From Calidithermus roseus (GTDB lineage Bacteria; Deinococcota; Deinococci; Deinococcales; Thermaceae), in assembly GCF_003574095.1 (NCBI RefSeq), contig NZ_QWLA01000003.1:1-64000 (forward strand): a stretch of 64,000 nucleotides of DNA, read 5' to 3'. The translations under genes were made by a program, and so were the position numbers. Of the stretch, positions 1-7,973 are shown piece by piece. Under the pieces are notes generated by a model. That model had not been told where the DNA came from. It saw only the letters and a list, made by a program, of their open reading frames with translations, and made no database searches. Position 1 is the first letter of the stretch. Each line of letters opens with the position of its first letter.

Positions 1-1
1 C

Positions 2-151
2 TACACCAGCGTGCCGGGGATCTTCGCCGCGGGGGACGTGGCCGACCCGGTCTACCGCCAGCTCACCACCAGCGTGGGGGCGGGCACCCGGGCTGCCATG
101 GCCGCCGAAAAGTACCTGGCTGAGCACGAGCCTCTGGAGGTGACCTCCTGA
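2..151 (+). CDS. Thioredoxin reductase-like flavoprotein, C-terminal end (partial)
   Basis: Only the last 49 codons are in the window. The reading frame gives [16 protein letters not shown], the FAD-binding motif near the C terminus of thioredoxin-disulfide reductases (T[10 protein letters not shown]), followed by the usual tail of small residues and an Ala-rich helix. Such enzymes pass electrons from NADPH to thioredoxin. The stop codon overlaps the ATG of the next gene by one base (TGATG), so the two are probably translationally coupled. Ferredoxin-NADP reductases of the same fold share this tail, so the exact substrate is not settled. The gene starts outside the window. Confidence 0.8.
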   Translation, partial: YTSVPGIFAAGDVADPVYRQLTTSVGAGTRAAMAAEKYLAEHEPLEVTS

Positions 152-1251
152 TGCAGGGTGCTGCGACCCCAGCTTCCGAACGCAGTGTGCGCTTCCTGAA
201 CCCTGCTTGGTTCACTTCGGTGATGGGCACGGGGGTGGTGGCGGTGGCGCTGGGGCAATTTGGCCAGCAGCTCGCTTGGCTCGAGCCTGTAGCTTGGGCT
301 GCCTATCTGCTCAGCCTGCTGATGCTGGCCGGGTTGCTGGCGTTATGGATGCTCAAGGTGTGGCGTCACCCCCAGGCCGCGTTGGCCGACCTCAATCACC
401 CGCAGTTCTCCCAATTGTTCCCCACCCTCCCCATCGCCCTCCTGGTCACCGCTCTGGCTACGCGGCAGATCGGCCCCGCGCTGCTGGGTGAGAACCTGGC
501 CGTACCCCTCGCGCAGGGACTTTACCTTCTGGGATCGCCCCTGATCTTCCTTTTCAGCGTAGGAGTGGCTTTCGTGATCTTCACCCGGCTCGAGGTGCCG
601 CTGAAAGAGGCCAGCGGAGTCTGGTTCATCCCCCCGGTCTCGGCTTTGGTGGTGCCGCTGGTCGGAGGCGTGCTCCTGGCCGACTTCCCGAGAGCCCTGC
701 ACCGGGAGTTGCTGGTTTGGAACGGGATATTCTTGGGGATTGGCCTGCTACTCTTCATCTTCGTGCTCAGCACCCTCTTGCAGCGGCTATACGCTTTCGG
801 GCGGCCCTCACCCCACATGCTGCCTTCCGTCTGGATCGGGCTGGCTCCGGTAGGCTTGGGCATTCTGGCCCCCTGGAGATGGCTCGAGGGCGGAGCACGT
901 GTTGGTCTGCTGCCGGAAGGCTGGTCCGAAGCGCTGCCTTTCGTGGGGGTGGCGTTGTGGGGGCTGGGGCTGTGGTGGTTTACCCTGAGCTTGATGTTCT
1001 GGCTGGACATGCTCTGGTCCCAGCCCAGCCGCGAGCGACTGCAGTTCACGCCGGGATGGTGGAGCTTCGTCTTTCCCCTGGGAGCGTTCACCCTTTCCAC
1101 CCTGGCCTTGAGCCGTGCGCTCGAGTCGGGGCTCCTTTTGCTGGCGGCCTGGGGGCTGTTCGCGGTGTTGGTGGGCTTCTGGCTGGTGGTGCTGACCCGC
1201 TCGATCCTGGCCTGGATGGGTTTGAAACCCCTGCTGCCCGCCGGATCCTGA
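151..1251 (+). CDS. TDT-family (TehA/SLAC1/Ssu1-like) membrane transporter, probable sulfite or tellurite efflux
   Basis: A 366-aa integral membrane protein with about ten hydrophobic segments. The N-terminal stretch FLNPAWFTSVMGTGVV fits the first helix of the tellurite-resistance/dicarboxylate transporter (TDT) family, which includes bacterial TehA, yeast sulfite pump Ssu1 and plant SLAC1 anion channels. Its start codon overlaps the stop of the preceding reductase gene. A sulfite exporter is the best guess because a sulfite-producing Sox cluster lies next to it, but this rests on context; malate or other anions are possible. It runs convergently into the sox operon with a 37-bp gap and no obvious terminator hairpin. 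Confidence 0.75.
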   Translation: MQGAATPASERSVRFLNPAWFTSVMGTGVVAVALGQFGQQLAWLEPVAWAAYLLSLLMLAGLLALWMLKVWRHPQAALADLNHPQFSQLFPTLPIALLVTALATRQIGPALLGENLAVPLAQGLYLLGSPLIFLFSVGVAFVIFTRLEVPLKEASGVWFIPPVSALVVPLVGGVLLADFPRALHRELLVWNGIFLGIGLLLFIFVLSTLLQRLYAFGRPSPHMLPSVWIGLAPVGLGILAPWRWLEGGARVGLLPEGWSEALPFVGVALWGLGLWWFTLSLMFWLDMLWSQPSRERLQFTPGWWSFVFPLGAFTLSTLALSRALESGLLLLAAWGLFAVLVGFWLVVLTRSILAWMGLKPLLPAGS

Positions 1252-1288
1252 GCATGGCGCGCGGACAGCGAAGGCATCGCCTCCTGGC

Positions 1289-2014
1289 TCAGCCCAGCAC
1301 CGGGCAGGTGGTAGGGACCTTGCTGTGCTCCGCATAGGGGACCACTACGGCCCGGGACACTTCCTCGCGGGCTTTGGCGGCGGGCCGGAAAAGCTCGCGC
1401 AGGGCCTGGCTCTGCGCCCGGAAGAAGGCGTCGAACTCGGGGTTGCCCACGAACCCGCTGGCGTAGACCTCGTCCTTGGCGGCGTCGTACTCCAGCACCA
1501 CCGCTGCCAGGGCGTGGGGTGCGGGCCCTCCCTTGACCTCGCCCCCCCGGCTCACGTCGAAGGCGGAGAGGTGGGCGCAGCAGACCATCCGCGGCCCCCG
1601 CCCCCCCTCGGGCTTGTAGTAGCCCATGGCTCCCAGGTTGGGGGCGGCGTAGCTGTAGGCGTGGGGGCAGATGCTGGTGTAGGCCACCACGCCCTTGCCC
1701 TTGCCCACCCCGCCCGCCCAGCGGTAGCTCTTCCCGTCGGGCAGCTTCACGTCCACGGGGGGCAATTCCACTCCGAGGTTGACCAGGATGTTGGGGGTGG
1801 CGGCGAAGGGGTAGGCGAACACGTAGGGCTGGTGGGGCTCGAGGGCATCGAGCCTGAAGGGCTCGCCCGCTTTGTCCACCAGTAGGGCCCGCCGGAAGGT
1901 GTTGGCGCTGCTCTGCGCCCGGACGAACTCCAGCATCCCCAGCGGGGAGAGCCTGAGCAGCGAGCCCAGCGAGGCCCCCTTGCCGAGCAACTCGAGAAAA
2001 CCGCGTCTGTCCAT
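1289..2014 (-). CDS. Tat-exported Rieske [2Fe-2S] protein, last gene of the sox operon
   Basis: A 241-aa protein. I placed the start at 2014, not at an ATG 72 bases upstream, because GAGGAGG lies just before it and the N terminus then reads as a twin-arginine signal (DRRGFLELL). The Rieske cluster ligands are visible as C-P-H at residues 116-118 and C-x2-H ending near residue 148, each in a Rieske-like loop. Rieske proteins carry one electron to or from quinone or cytochromes. At the end of a sox operon it may link sulfite or thiosulfate electrons to the respiratory chain, but the partner is unknown. It follows the SoxD-like gene by only 10 bases. It resembles small subunits of arsenite oxidase or bc1 Rieske proteins. 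Confidence 0.8.
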   Translation of the reverse strand: MDRRGFLELLGKGASLGSLLRLSPLGMLEFVRAQSSANTFRRALLVDKAGEPFRLDALEPHQPYVFAYPFAATPNILVNLGVELPPVDVKLPDGKSYRWAGGVGKGKGVVAYTSICPHAYSYAAPNLGAMGYYKPEGGRGPRMVCCAHLSAFDVSRGGEVKGGPAPHALAAVVLEYDAAKDEVYASGFVGNPEFDAFFRAQSQALRELFRPAAKAREEVSRAVVVPYAEHSKVPTTCPVLG

Positions 2015-2024
2015 GCTCACCTCC

Positions 2025-2582
2025 TCAGGGCAGGGTGATCCAGGGGAACTTCTTCTGGGTGGTGGGGTCGAGTTGCAGCAGCGCACGGGCGGGCATCTCC
2101 ACCTCGGGGAGGGTGGCGGCGTTCATCGGCTGCGAGCCGTCGATGATGCCGTTCTGGTAGAGGAGGTAGGCCACCACTGCGTATACCTCGTCGTCGGAGA
2201 GGATGCCGGGCGTGGCGAAGGGCATGGCCCGGCGGATGTAGTCGAAGAGGGTGGTGGGGTAGGGCCAGTAGTTGCCGATGGCGAAGTCGCGGGGGTTGGT
2301 CTCCTTGGTGACGGGGAAGGGCTCGGCCACCAGGCGGTTGAAGGCGCCGCCCTCCCCGCTGCCGCCGTGGCAGGCGGCGCACTGCGCCGCGTAGACCTGG
2401 GCCCCCTGATCCACGGTGCCCTCGCCCGGGGGCAGCCCCGCCCCGGTCGCCAGGACGGAGGGCCGGACGTTCCACCGCCTGACCTCCTCCTCGCTCAAAG
2501 GCTGCCCGATCTGGTAGCGTCCTTGGGCCAGCACCAGCGCCGAGAGGGCCACGGCCAGCCCCACCCAAGTCCTGCGCTTCAC
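2025..2582 (-). CDS. soxD: SoxD-like periplasmic monohaem cytochrome c
   Basis: A 185-aa protein with an N-terminal signal peptide ending around ALVLAQG, and one haem c motif, CAACH at residues 68-72. It overlaps soxC by four bases (ATGA), the arrangement expected for the cytochrome partner of the SoxC molybdenum subunit. Together they remove electrons from the SoxY-bound sulfane or from sulfite. The classical Paracoccus SoxD is about twice this length and dihaem, so this is a short form with one haem. The symbol rests on operon position more than on sequence; a generic class I cytochrome c is the alternative. Confidence 0.75.
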   Translation of the reverse strand: MKRRTWVGLAVALSALVLAQGRYQIGQPLSEEEVRRWNVRPSVLATGAGLPPGEGTVDQGAQVYAAQCAACHGGSGEGGAFNRLVAEPFPVTKETNPRDFAIGNYWPYPTTLFDYIRRAMPFATPGILSDDEVYAVVAYLLYQNGIIDGSQPMNAATLPEVEMPARALLQLDPTTQKKFPWITLP

Positions 2583-3892
2583 GCCTCACCCCCACATCCG
2601 CCCCGGCCCGCCGCACCCAATCGGCTCGGGGCCAGCGCGCCAGGCAGGGCCTTGTCGCCGTTGAGCACCTTGCCGTCGGCGCCGACGTGCCAAGCCTGGA
2701 TGGCGTTGTAGTGGTAGCGGTTGTTGCGGCCCCACCGGGCGAAGAACTCCTCCGGGGTGGGCTGGGTGTTGCCCGCCTCGTCGGTGGCGCGACTCATGAT
2801 CGTGGTGGGCTTGCCGTCCCAGACCCAGTTGTACTTGAAGCGCACCGCGGCCAGGGGCTCGAGGGGGCCCTCCAGGCTGGCCTGCTTCCAGCTGTTGCCC
2901 CCGTCCAGCGAGACCTCGACCCTGCGGATGCGTCCGTGGCCGCTCCACGCGAGCCCCCGGATCTCGTGGAAGCCCCTGGAGATCGCCTGCTGGCCGGAAG
3001 GGTAGGTGATGATGGACTCTGGGTCCATGACCCAGGTGAAGGCCCGGATCGTGCCATCGGCCATCACGTCGGTGTACTCGGAGGTCTCGTCCTTGCTCAT
3101 CACCGGCGCGTCGGCCACCTCGATGCGCCGCAGCCACTTCACCTGGATGCTGCCCTCCCACCCCGGCACCACCAGCCGCACCGGGTAGCCCTGCTCCGGG
3201 CGGAGGGCCTCGCCGTTCTGGGCGTAGGCCACCAGCACGTCCTCGAGCGCCTTCTCCAGCGGCAGGCTGCGGGTGTAGGCCGCCGCATCCTGCCCCTCGG
3301 GGATCAGCCAGCGGGCCCCCGCCTTCACCCCCGCCTCCTTCAGCAGGATCGCCAGGGGGACCCCGGTCCAGGAGGAGTTGGACATCAGCCCCCGGCTGCG
3401 GGTGGCGGTGAGGGTGGGGTCGGGGGGGTTGCGGTAGCCGTTCTGTCCGTTCCCCGCGCACTCGATGAAGTAGGTGCGCGTCACCGAGGGGAAACGCTTG
3501 AGGTCTTGCAGGGTGAACATCAGGGGGCGCTCCACCAGGCCGTGGATCACCAGGCGGTACTCCGCTGGATCCACGCTGGGCACGCCCCCGTGGTGCCGCT
3601 CGAAGTGCAAGGAGCTGGGGGTGATGACCCCCTCGAGCTTCTCCAGCGGCGTGAAGTCGGCCCCCGAGTGGCGGGTGCGCAGGTTGGGCGAGATGTAGCG
3701 GACGACCTCCTTCTCGAACTCGCTGCGCTCGCCGTACTCGCGCAAGGGGGCGCCCAGCGTCTTCATGCTCTCGAAGGACTTCTCCGAGAACGACCTCGGG
3801 CTCGGGGCCTGGCCCGTCGCCGAGGAGAGCTTGGCGAAGCTTCCCAGGGCCAGGCCCTGGCTCAACAATCGAAGCAGTTTGCGTCGGTTCAT
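2579..3892 (-). CDS. soxC: Sulfite/sulfur dehydrogenase molybdenum subunit SoxC
   Basis: A 437-aa member of the sulfite oxidase family with a twin-arginine leader (NRRKLLRLL). The molybdopterin domain contains the FIECAGNGQNGYRNP motif, whose Cys is the family's molybdenum ligand. The C-terminal half is the Mo-cofactor dimerisation domain (RRVEVSLDGGNSWKQA). SoxC works with SoxD in the periplasm as the sulfur dehydrogenase of the Sox multienzyme complex, oxidising SoxY-linked sulfane sulfur. GGAGG lies 11 bases before the start. A second paralogue of this family starts at 12688 on the opposite strand, so the organism has two such enzymes. Confidence 0.88.
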   Translation of the reverse strand: MNRRKLLRLLSQGLALGSFAKLSSATGQAPSPRSFSEKSFESMKTLGAPLREYGERSEFEKEVVRYISPNLRTRHSGADFTPLEKLEGVITPSSLHFERHHGGVPSVDPAEYRLVIHGLVERPLMFTLQDLKRFPSVTRTYFIECAGNGQNGYRNPPDPTLTATRSRGLMSNSSWTGVPLAILLKEAGVKAGARWLIPEGQDAAAYTRSLPLEKALEDVLVAYAQNGEALRPEQGYPVRLVVPGWEGSIQVKWLRRIEVADAPVMSKDETSEYTDVMADGTIRAFTWVMDPESIITYPSGQQAISRGFHEIRGLAWSGHGRIRRVEVSLDGGNSWKQASLEGPLEPLAAVRFKYNWVWDGKPTTIMSRATDEAGNTQPTPEEFFARWGRNNRYHYNAIQAWHVGADGKVLNGDKALPGALAPSRLGAAGRGGCGGEA

Positions 3893-3940
3893 CGAAACAC
3901 ATGCCTCCGCTGGGGGATCCCCGGACGTCTCGTGGGGGGC

Positions 3941-5221
3941 TCAGGCGCCGGGGCCGAACATATCGCCCCACAGCCCCCGAGCCCACTCCAGGGCCAGGGC
4001 GCCGTTCTGCGCTGAGCGTTTCTGGTCGCTGGTGGACTGCTGCTTGACCTGCCGGGCCGCCGCGTCCCACTCGTGCTTGTGCGCGACCCAGATGGCCTCC
4101 TCGGAGTCGACGAAGCTGTAGCAGATGTTGTCGGGTAGGGCGTGGGGGATCTCCTCGAGCCGCTTGCCCGCGACGCGGCTGGCGATGTGCTCGGCGATGA
4201 TCTTGCCGTCGTTGTAGGCCACCTGGCCGCTCTTAGAGAAGGGCACGTTGCCCAGCACGTCGCCCACGAGGTAGACCCGTTCGTCCTTCTCGGAGAGGAA
4301 GTAGGGCAAGCGGACATTGGCCCAGCGCTCGCCCAGGCCCGCGCTGCGCACGATCTCCCCGGCCTTCATGGGCGGGATGAGGTTGGCGAGGTCGTAGCCG
4401 TACTCGCCCAGGGTGGTGGTGACCTTCCGCGCGGCGTGGTCGACAGCGGTGACCTCGGCGTTGGGCACGTACTCGAGGTAGTCCTTGTAGAGCTCCTGAT
4501 AGGCCGCGGTGAAGCCGGCGGCCTTGGAAATGGGCTGGTTGTTGGCGTCGAGCACGACGACCTTGCCCTTGATGCCGTTGGACTTGAGGTAGTGCGCCAG
4601 CAGCGCGGCCCGCTCGTAGGGCCCTGGGGGGCAGCGGTAGGGGGGCTTGGGAATCGACAGCACGATGTCGCCACCCTCGAACTGCTCGAGCTGGCGCTTG
4701 AGGGCCACGTGCTCGAAGGGTTTGAAGCCCACCGGCAGGAACTGCTTGACCTCGCCGTAGCCCTCGATGGCCTCGTACATGTAGTCGATGCCGGGCGAGA
4801 CGACGAGGTAGTCATAGAAGACCAGTCCACCCGTGGTGCGCACGTAGCGCGCGGTGCGGTTGACCTCCAGCGCCCGCTCCTGCACGAAGCTCACGCCCGC
4901 CCTGACCACGTTGGTGTAGTCGAAGACGAAGAAGTCGAGGTCCTTGACCCCGCCTAGGTAGAGGTTGCTCAGCGGGCAGGACATGAAGACGGGGTTCTTC
5001 TCGATGAGCACGACCTCGATGGCCGGGTTTTTGCGGCGCAGGTGGCGGGCGGTGCTGATGCCCCCCCAGCCCCCGCCGATGATCACCACCCGGTTGCCGC
5101 GTGCGGGGCCCAGCAGGCGCGCGGGCTTGCTGAAGAACTCCTGGGCGAAGCCAGGAGTGGCCGCGGCCACCCCTACCGCGGCGCTGTTCCTGAGGAATTG
5201 ACGGCGCGACAGCTTATCCAT
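3941..5221 (-). CDS. soxF: Flavocytochrome c sulfide dehydrogenase flavoprotein subunit (FccB/SoxF)
   Basis: A 426-aa FAD protein. The start at 5221 is chosen because AGGAGG sits just upstream and the product opens with a textbook Tat signal, SRRQFLRNSAAVG. The N-terminal Rossmann motif VVIIGGGWGGISTARHLRR binds FAD. Two cysteines, C82 in MSCPLSNLYLGG and C197 in YRCPPGPYERA, match the redox-active disulfide of FccB proteins that oxidise sulfide in the periplasm. No dihaem FccA/SoxE cytochrome gene lies beside it, so the electron acceptor must come from another sox cytochrome or elsewhere. The downstream gene is soxC; the upstream neighbour is a DUF302 protein. Confidence 0.88.
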   Translation of the reverse strand: MDKLSRRQFLRNSAAVGVAAATPGFAQEFFSKPARLLGPARGNRVVIIGGGWGGISTARHLRRKNPAIEVVLIEKNPVFMSCPLSNLYLGGVKDLDFFVFDYTNVVRAGVSFVQERALEVNRTARYVRTTGGLVFYDYLVVSPGIDYMYEAIEGYGEVKQFLPVGFKPFEHVALKRQLEQFEGGDIVLSIPKPPYRCPPGPYERAALLAHYLKSNGIKGKVVVLDANNQPISKAAGFTAAYQELYKDYLEYVPNAEVTAVDHAARKVTTTLGEYGYDLANLIPPMKAGEIVRSAGLGERWANVRLPYFLSEKDERVYLVGDVLGNVPFSKSGQVAYNDGKIIAEHIASRVAGKRLEEIPHALPDNICYSFVDSEEAIWVAHKHEWDAAARQVKQQSTSDQKRSAQNGALALEWARGLWGDMFGPGA

Positions 5222-5250
5222 AGCTTCCTCCTCTCGAGCCATCGAGACTT

Positions 5251-6111
5251 CTAGGGGCGGTAGGGCTTGCCCCCGGTGGCCTCGATGATCTGCACCATGG
5301 CCCTGCGGGCTTCCTGGAGCATGCCCATGGTCCGGCTGTTCTGCGCCACCCCGGGCATGATGCTCATCAGCATCGGCTCGATGGCCCCGACCAGGACCCC
5401 GTCGGGCAGGGGGGCGACGAAGAAACGGCACGGGGCGGCGAAGCCGCCCGCGGGCTGAGCCGTGAACATCTCGTAGGCCCACTCGCTCTTGCAGGGGTGG
5501 ATCCCCACCAGGCCGCCCAGCCTCACCTGGGGCAGCACGTTGAGGCCGTGGCTGGCGAGCTCGCTCTCCAGCAGCAGCGCCACCTCGTCCACGGTGGCCC
5601 CCTCCACCTTGTACAGCAGTGCGGGCATCATGCCCGAGCTGGGGTCGGGCATCATGGCCGGGGCGACGCGCTCGAGCGGCCCCAGGCTTGACAGCGCCCC
5701 CTCGAGCTTCCTCCACAGCCCCACGGTCTCGGGGTCGCTCAGGCCCAGCATCCCGCCCATGAGGTTGCCGTCGAGGGTGCCCACCGTCACCACCCCCTTG
5801 GCGGCGGTGTGGACGTAGACGGTGGGGGGCAGCACGATCGCGGCCATGGGGTTGCGGGCCACCGCCTTGAGGCTGCCCTCCTCCGGCGCGACGATGAGCA
5901 GCAGGTAGTCGGGGAAGTCGGCGCGGAAGTTCTTGACCTGGCCGCCCAGGTTGAGCACGCGCAGGACGCTGAGCCCCTGGGCCCGCAGCGCGGCCTCGGC
6001 CTTGGCCTGGGCTTCGGCCAGGCTCACCCCGCTGAGCTTGACCTCCACCGACTGTGCTAGCGCCGGGAGGGCCCCCAGCAAAGCGGTGATGACCAGCAAC
6101 TTGATCTTCAT
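5251..6111 (-). CDS. Exported DUF302-family protein with two repeats
   Basis: A 286-aa protein with a signal peptide (MKIKLLVITALLGALPALA). Two regions look like tandem copies of the DUF302 fold: about residues 25-130 and 155-260, each with a Val/Leu-rich strand, a Met-rich segment and a phrase such as NPMAAIVLPPTVYVH or FFVAPLPDGVLVGAIEPMLM. DUF302 proteins often occur in sulfur-oxidation and copper operons; their biochemistry is not well established. Met clusters (MMPDPSSGMMPALL) could bind metal, but that is a guess. It sits between the rhodanese and the sulfide dehydrogenase in one operon, with 10 and 29 bases between genes. Confidence 0.7.
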   Translation of the reverse strand: MKIKLLVITALLGALPALAQSVEVKLSGVSLAEAQAKAEAALRAQGLSVLRVLNLGGQVKNFRADFPDYLLLIVAPEEGSLKAVARNPMAAIVLPPTVYVHTAAKGVVTVGTLDGNLMGGMLGLSDPETVGLWRKLEGALSSLGPLERVAPAMMPDPSSGMMPALLYKVEGATVDEVALLLESELASHGLNVLPQVRLGGLVGIHPCKSEWAYEMFTAQPAGGFAAPCRFFVAPLPDGVLVGAIEPMLMSIMPGVAQNSRTMGMLQEARRAMVQIIEATGGKPYRP

Positions 6112-6121
6112 AGCGTCCTCC

Positions 6122-6553
6122 TCAAGGTTTTTGCACGGGCAGACCCAGCTCGAGCCAGGTGCGGAACCCGCCGTTGAGGTTCTTGACCTCGCGGTAGCCC
6201 AGCGCGCGCAGGTAGGCGGCAGCCACCGCGCTGACGTGGCCGGTGCCGCAGTAGACCAAAACGGGCTTGTCCTTGTCGGCGGGCAGCTCGCTCAGGCGAT
6301 CGGGGAGCTGGCTGATGTGGATCTGCACCGACCCCGGGATGAAGCCCCTGGCGCGCTCCTCGTCGGTGCGCACGTCCAGGATGAAGGGCTCAAACACCTC
6401 CACATAGTCCTTGGCCTCGGCGGCGTAGAGCAGGTAGCTGGCCGGGTTGACCCGCTTGATGAACTCGCCCAGCTCCCGCAGCGCCTGCGGGCTGGCCTCC
6501 TGGGCCCACGAAAGGCCGCTGAGGACCATCGCCAGTATCATCCACCGGTGCAT
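6122..6553 (-). CDS. Periplasmic single-domain rhodanese
   Basis: A 143-aa protein with a cleavable signal peptide (MHRWMILAMVLSGLSWAQ) and one rhodanese domain. Visible motifs are FILDVRTDEER, the family's DVR element, and the active-site loop VYCGTGHVS with the catalytic Cys. It probably moves sulfane sulfur between carriers in the periplasm, alongside SoxYZ and the sulfide dehydrogenase. It lies nine bases from the second soxA gene, so it is co-transcribed with the sox cluster. Unlike the rhodaneses at 16-19 kb, this one is exported. Confidence 0.85.
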   Translation of the reverse strand: MHRWMILAMVLSGLSWAQEASPQALRELGEFIKRVNPASYLLYAAEAKDYVEVFEPFILDVRTDEERARGFIPGSVQIHISQLPDRLSELPADKDKPVLVYCGTGHVSAVAAAYLRALGYREVKNLNGGFRTWLELGLPVQKP

Positions 6554-6562
6554 GCTTGCCTC

Positions 6563-7372
6563 CTAGCGCGTGAACCCGGGCAGCTCGGTGAACTTGTGCT
6601 TGCCCTTGGTGGCCTCGGTGAGCATGTAGACCGACAGCGCGATCATGGGCTCGGAGTAGAAGTCAGGCGGGTGCACCCCCACCGACTCGTAGCAGAAGGC
6701 GATGCGGTCTTCGAGGGTGTAGAGCTTGTCGGCCTCGAAGCGGTAGGCGGGCCACTCGTTAGACAGCCCCTGGCGCGGGCTGCGCACCGGCGACAGCCGC
6801 ACCCGGCCCCCCGCGTAGGTGTCGTGGCAGATCGAGCAGTTCATGTCGCGGCTGCCGGCCCGGCGGTACCACAGCTCTTTGCCCAGGTTGTACAGCGTGA
6901 TCTCGTTGGGGTGCTTGGGCACGACCTGCAGCGGCATCTCGCTCGACTTGGAGGCCACGTAGGCCACCAGGGCCTTGACCTCGTCGCGCCCGACCTCCTC
7001 GGGCTTGAAGCCCTGCAGGCGCACCATGCAGCTCACCACGCGGCTTTCGAGGTCTTCGACCTTGCGGGTGTCGGCGAAGTAACGTGGCATGCGGGTGTAA
7101 GCCCCCTCGAGCTTCCCCGGCCCCAGGCCAAAGTCACAGGCCTCGAGGGAGGCGTTCTTGGGACCGCGCTTCCGGGTGAAGAGTTCCTCGCCCTCAGCCG
7201 CGTAGAGTTCACCCGGCAGGATCCCGCCCGAGGTCTGCCGGAACAGCTCGCGCTGCCGCTCGGCCTCCTTGTAGGGGTCGATCTCCTCGTCGCCCTGGGT
7301 CAGGGCGACGCCCAGGCCCAGGATCAGCAGGGCCACCCAGAAAAGGGCGTGCAGTTTGCGCTTGGTCAACAC
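6563..7372 (-). CDS. soxA: SoxA-type cytochrome c, second copy
   Basis: A 269-aa protein with a signal peptide and one canonical haem site, CSICH at about residues 179-183. It aligns over its whole length with the other SoxA at 10314-11111: both share GGILP-x-x-LY-x-A-x-GEELF, the Cys in EACDFG/EGCDFG, a Cys in VVSCM/IRSCM, LQGFKPEEV, and a late Cys before the phrase DFYSE/DYYSD. SoxA with SoxX attaches thiosulfate to the SoxY cysteine. Only one CxxCH is visible, so this is a monohaem form. It follows soxX by four bases. Two SoxXA pairs on either side of soxB are unusual. Confidence 0.85.
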   Translation of the reverse strand: MLTKRKLHALFWVALLILGLGVALTQGDEEIDPYKEAERQRELFRQTSGGILPGELYAAEGEELFTRKRGPKNASLEACDFGLGPGKLEGAYTRMPRYFADTRKVEDLESRVVSCMVRLQGFKPEEVGRDEVKALVAYVASKSSEMPLQVVPKHPNEITLYNLGKELWYRRAGSRDMNCSICHDTYAGGRVRLSPVRSPRQGLSNEWPAYRFEADKLYTLEDRIAFCYESVGVHPPDFYSEPMIALSVYMLTEATKGKHKFTELPGFTR

Positions 7373-7376
7373 CCTC

Positions 7377-7946
7377 TCACCTCCTGGCGTTGGCGTTCAC
7401 CGGCGAGGCCGGATCGAGCAAAAAGGCCACGATGTGCGCCGTCTCCTCGGGGCTTAGAATGCCGTGGACCCCCGCGCGATACATCAAGGAGCAGGGCTGG
7501 AAGGCCCAGGCATTGTAGACCTTCTCGTAGGTGAACCGCACCACCGCCTCGGAGGTGCCCCGCTGCCCGTAGGCGACGAGGCCCGGCCCCATCCGTCCGG
7601 CCCCCTTCTCCTTGGGGTCGCCGGTGTGGCAGGCGTAGCAGTTGCCCTTACGGGGGTTGGTGAATAGCGCCTCGCCCTGCTTCCAGTCGCCCAGGAGCCG
7701 ACCCCCGGCTGGGTAGCGGATGAGCGAGCGCTGGCGCTGGAGGAAAGGCTCGACCGCCTCGGGCGGCAGTCTGTCGCGGTAGCGCGAGCACAGGGCCTGG
7801 TCGGCGTCCTGCTGCAGGTCGCGGGCGTAGGCGCTGCCGCCGTCTTGGATCGCCTCGTTGAGCCGTTGCAGGAAGGGCCCCTCCTGCGAGAGGGTGAATC
7901 CTGCCCACAGCACGGCTATCCACCACAAGTGCCTTCGTATCTCCAC
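7377..7946 (-). CDS. soxX: SoxX-type monohaem cytochrome c, second copy
   Basis: A 189-aa exported cytochrome c with CYACH at about residues 103-107 and a Met in the C-terminal half (PCSLMYRAG) suited to be the sixth haem ligand. It is clearly paralogous to the SoxX at 9723-10301: shared phrases include GDWKQGEA, YGQRGTSEAV, and the ending FLLDPASP/YLLDPASD. SoxX partners SoxA in the thiosulfate-binding SoxAX complex. The gene order here is X then A, whereas the first pair is A then X, so the two pairs are arranged A-X-B-X-A in the direction of transcription. Confidence 0.85.
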   Translation of the reverse strand: MEIRRHLWWIAVLWAGFTLSQEGPFLQRLNEAIQDGGSAYARDLQQDADQALCSRYRDRLPPEAVEPFLQRQRSLIRYPAGGRLLGDWKQGEALFTNPRKGNCYACHTGDPKEKGAGRMGPGLVAYGQRGTSEAVVRFTYEKVYNAWAFQPCSLMYRAGVHGILSPEETAHIVAFLLDPASPVNANARR

Positions 7947-7973
7947 GGATCGACCTCCTGACTCTGATCTTGC

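Noticed and set aside
2687-4015. A 442-codon plus-strand open frame opposite soxC
   Set aside because: It is the antisense shadow of a GC-rich real gene, with low-complexity His/Gly/Val-rich translation. The same holds for many long antisense frames throughout the window.
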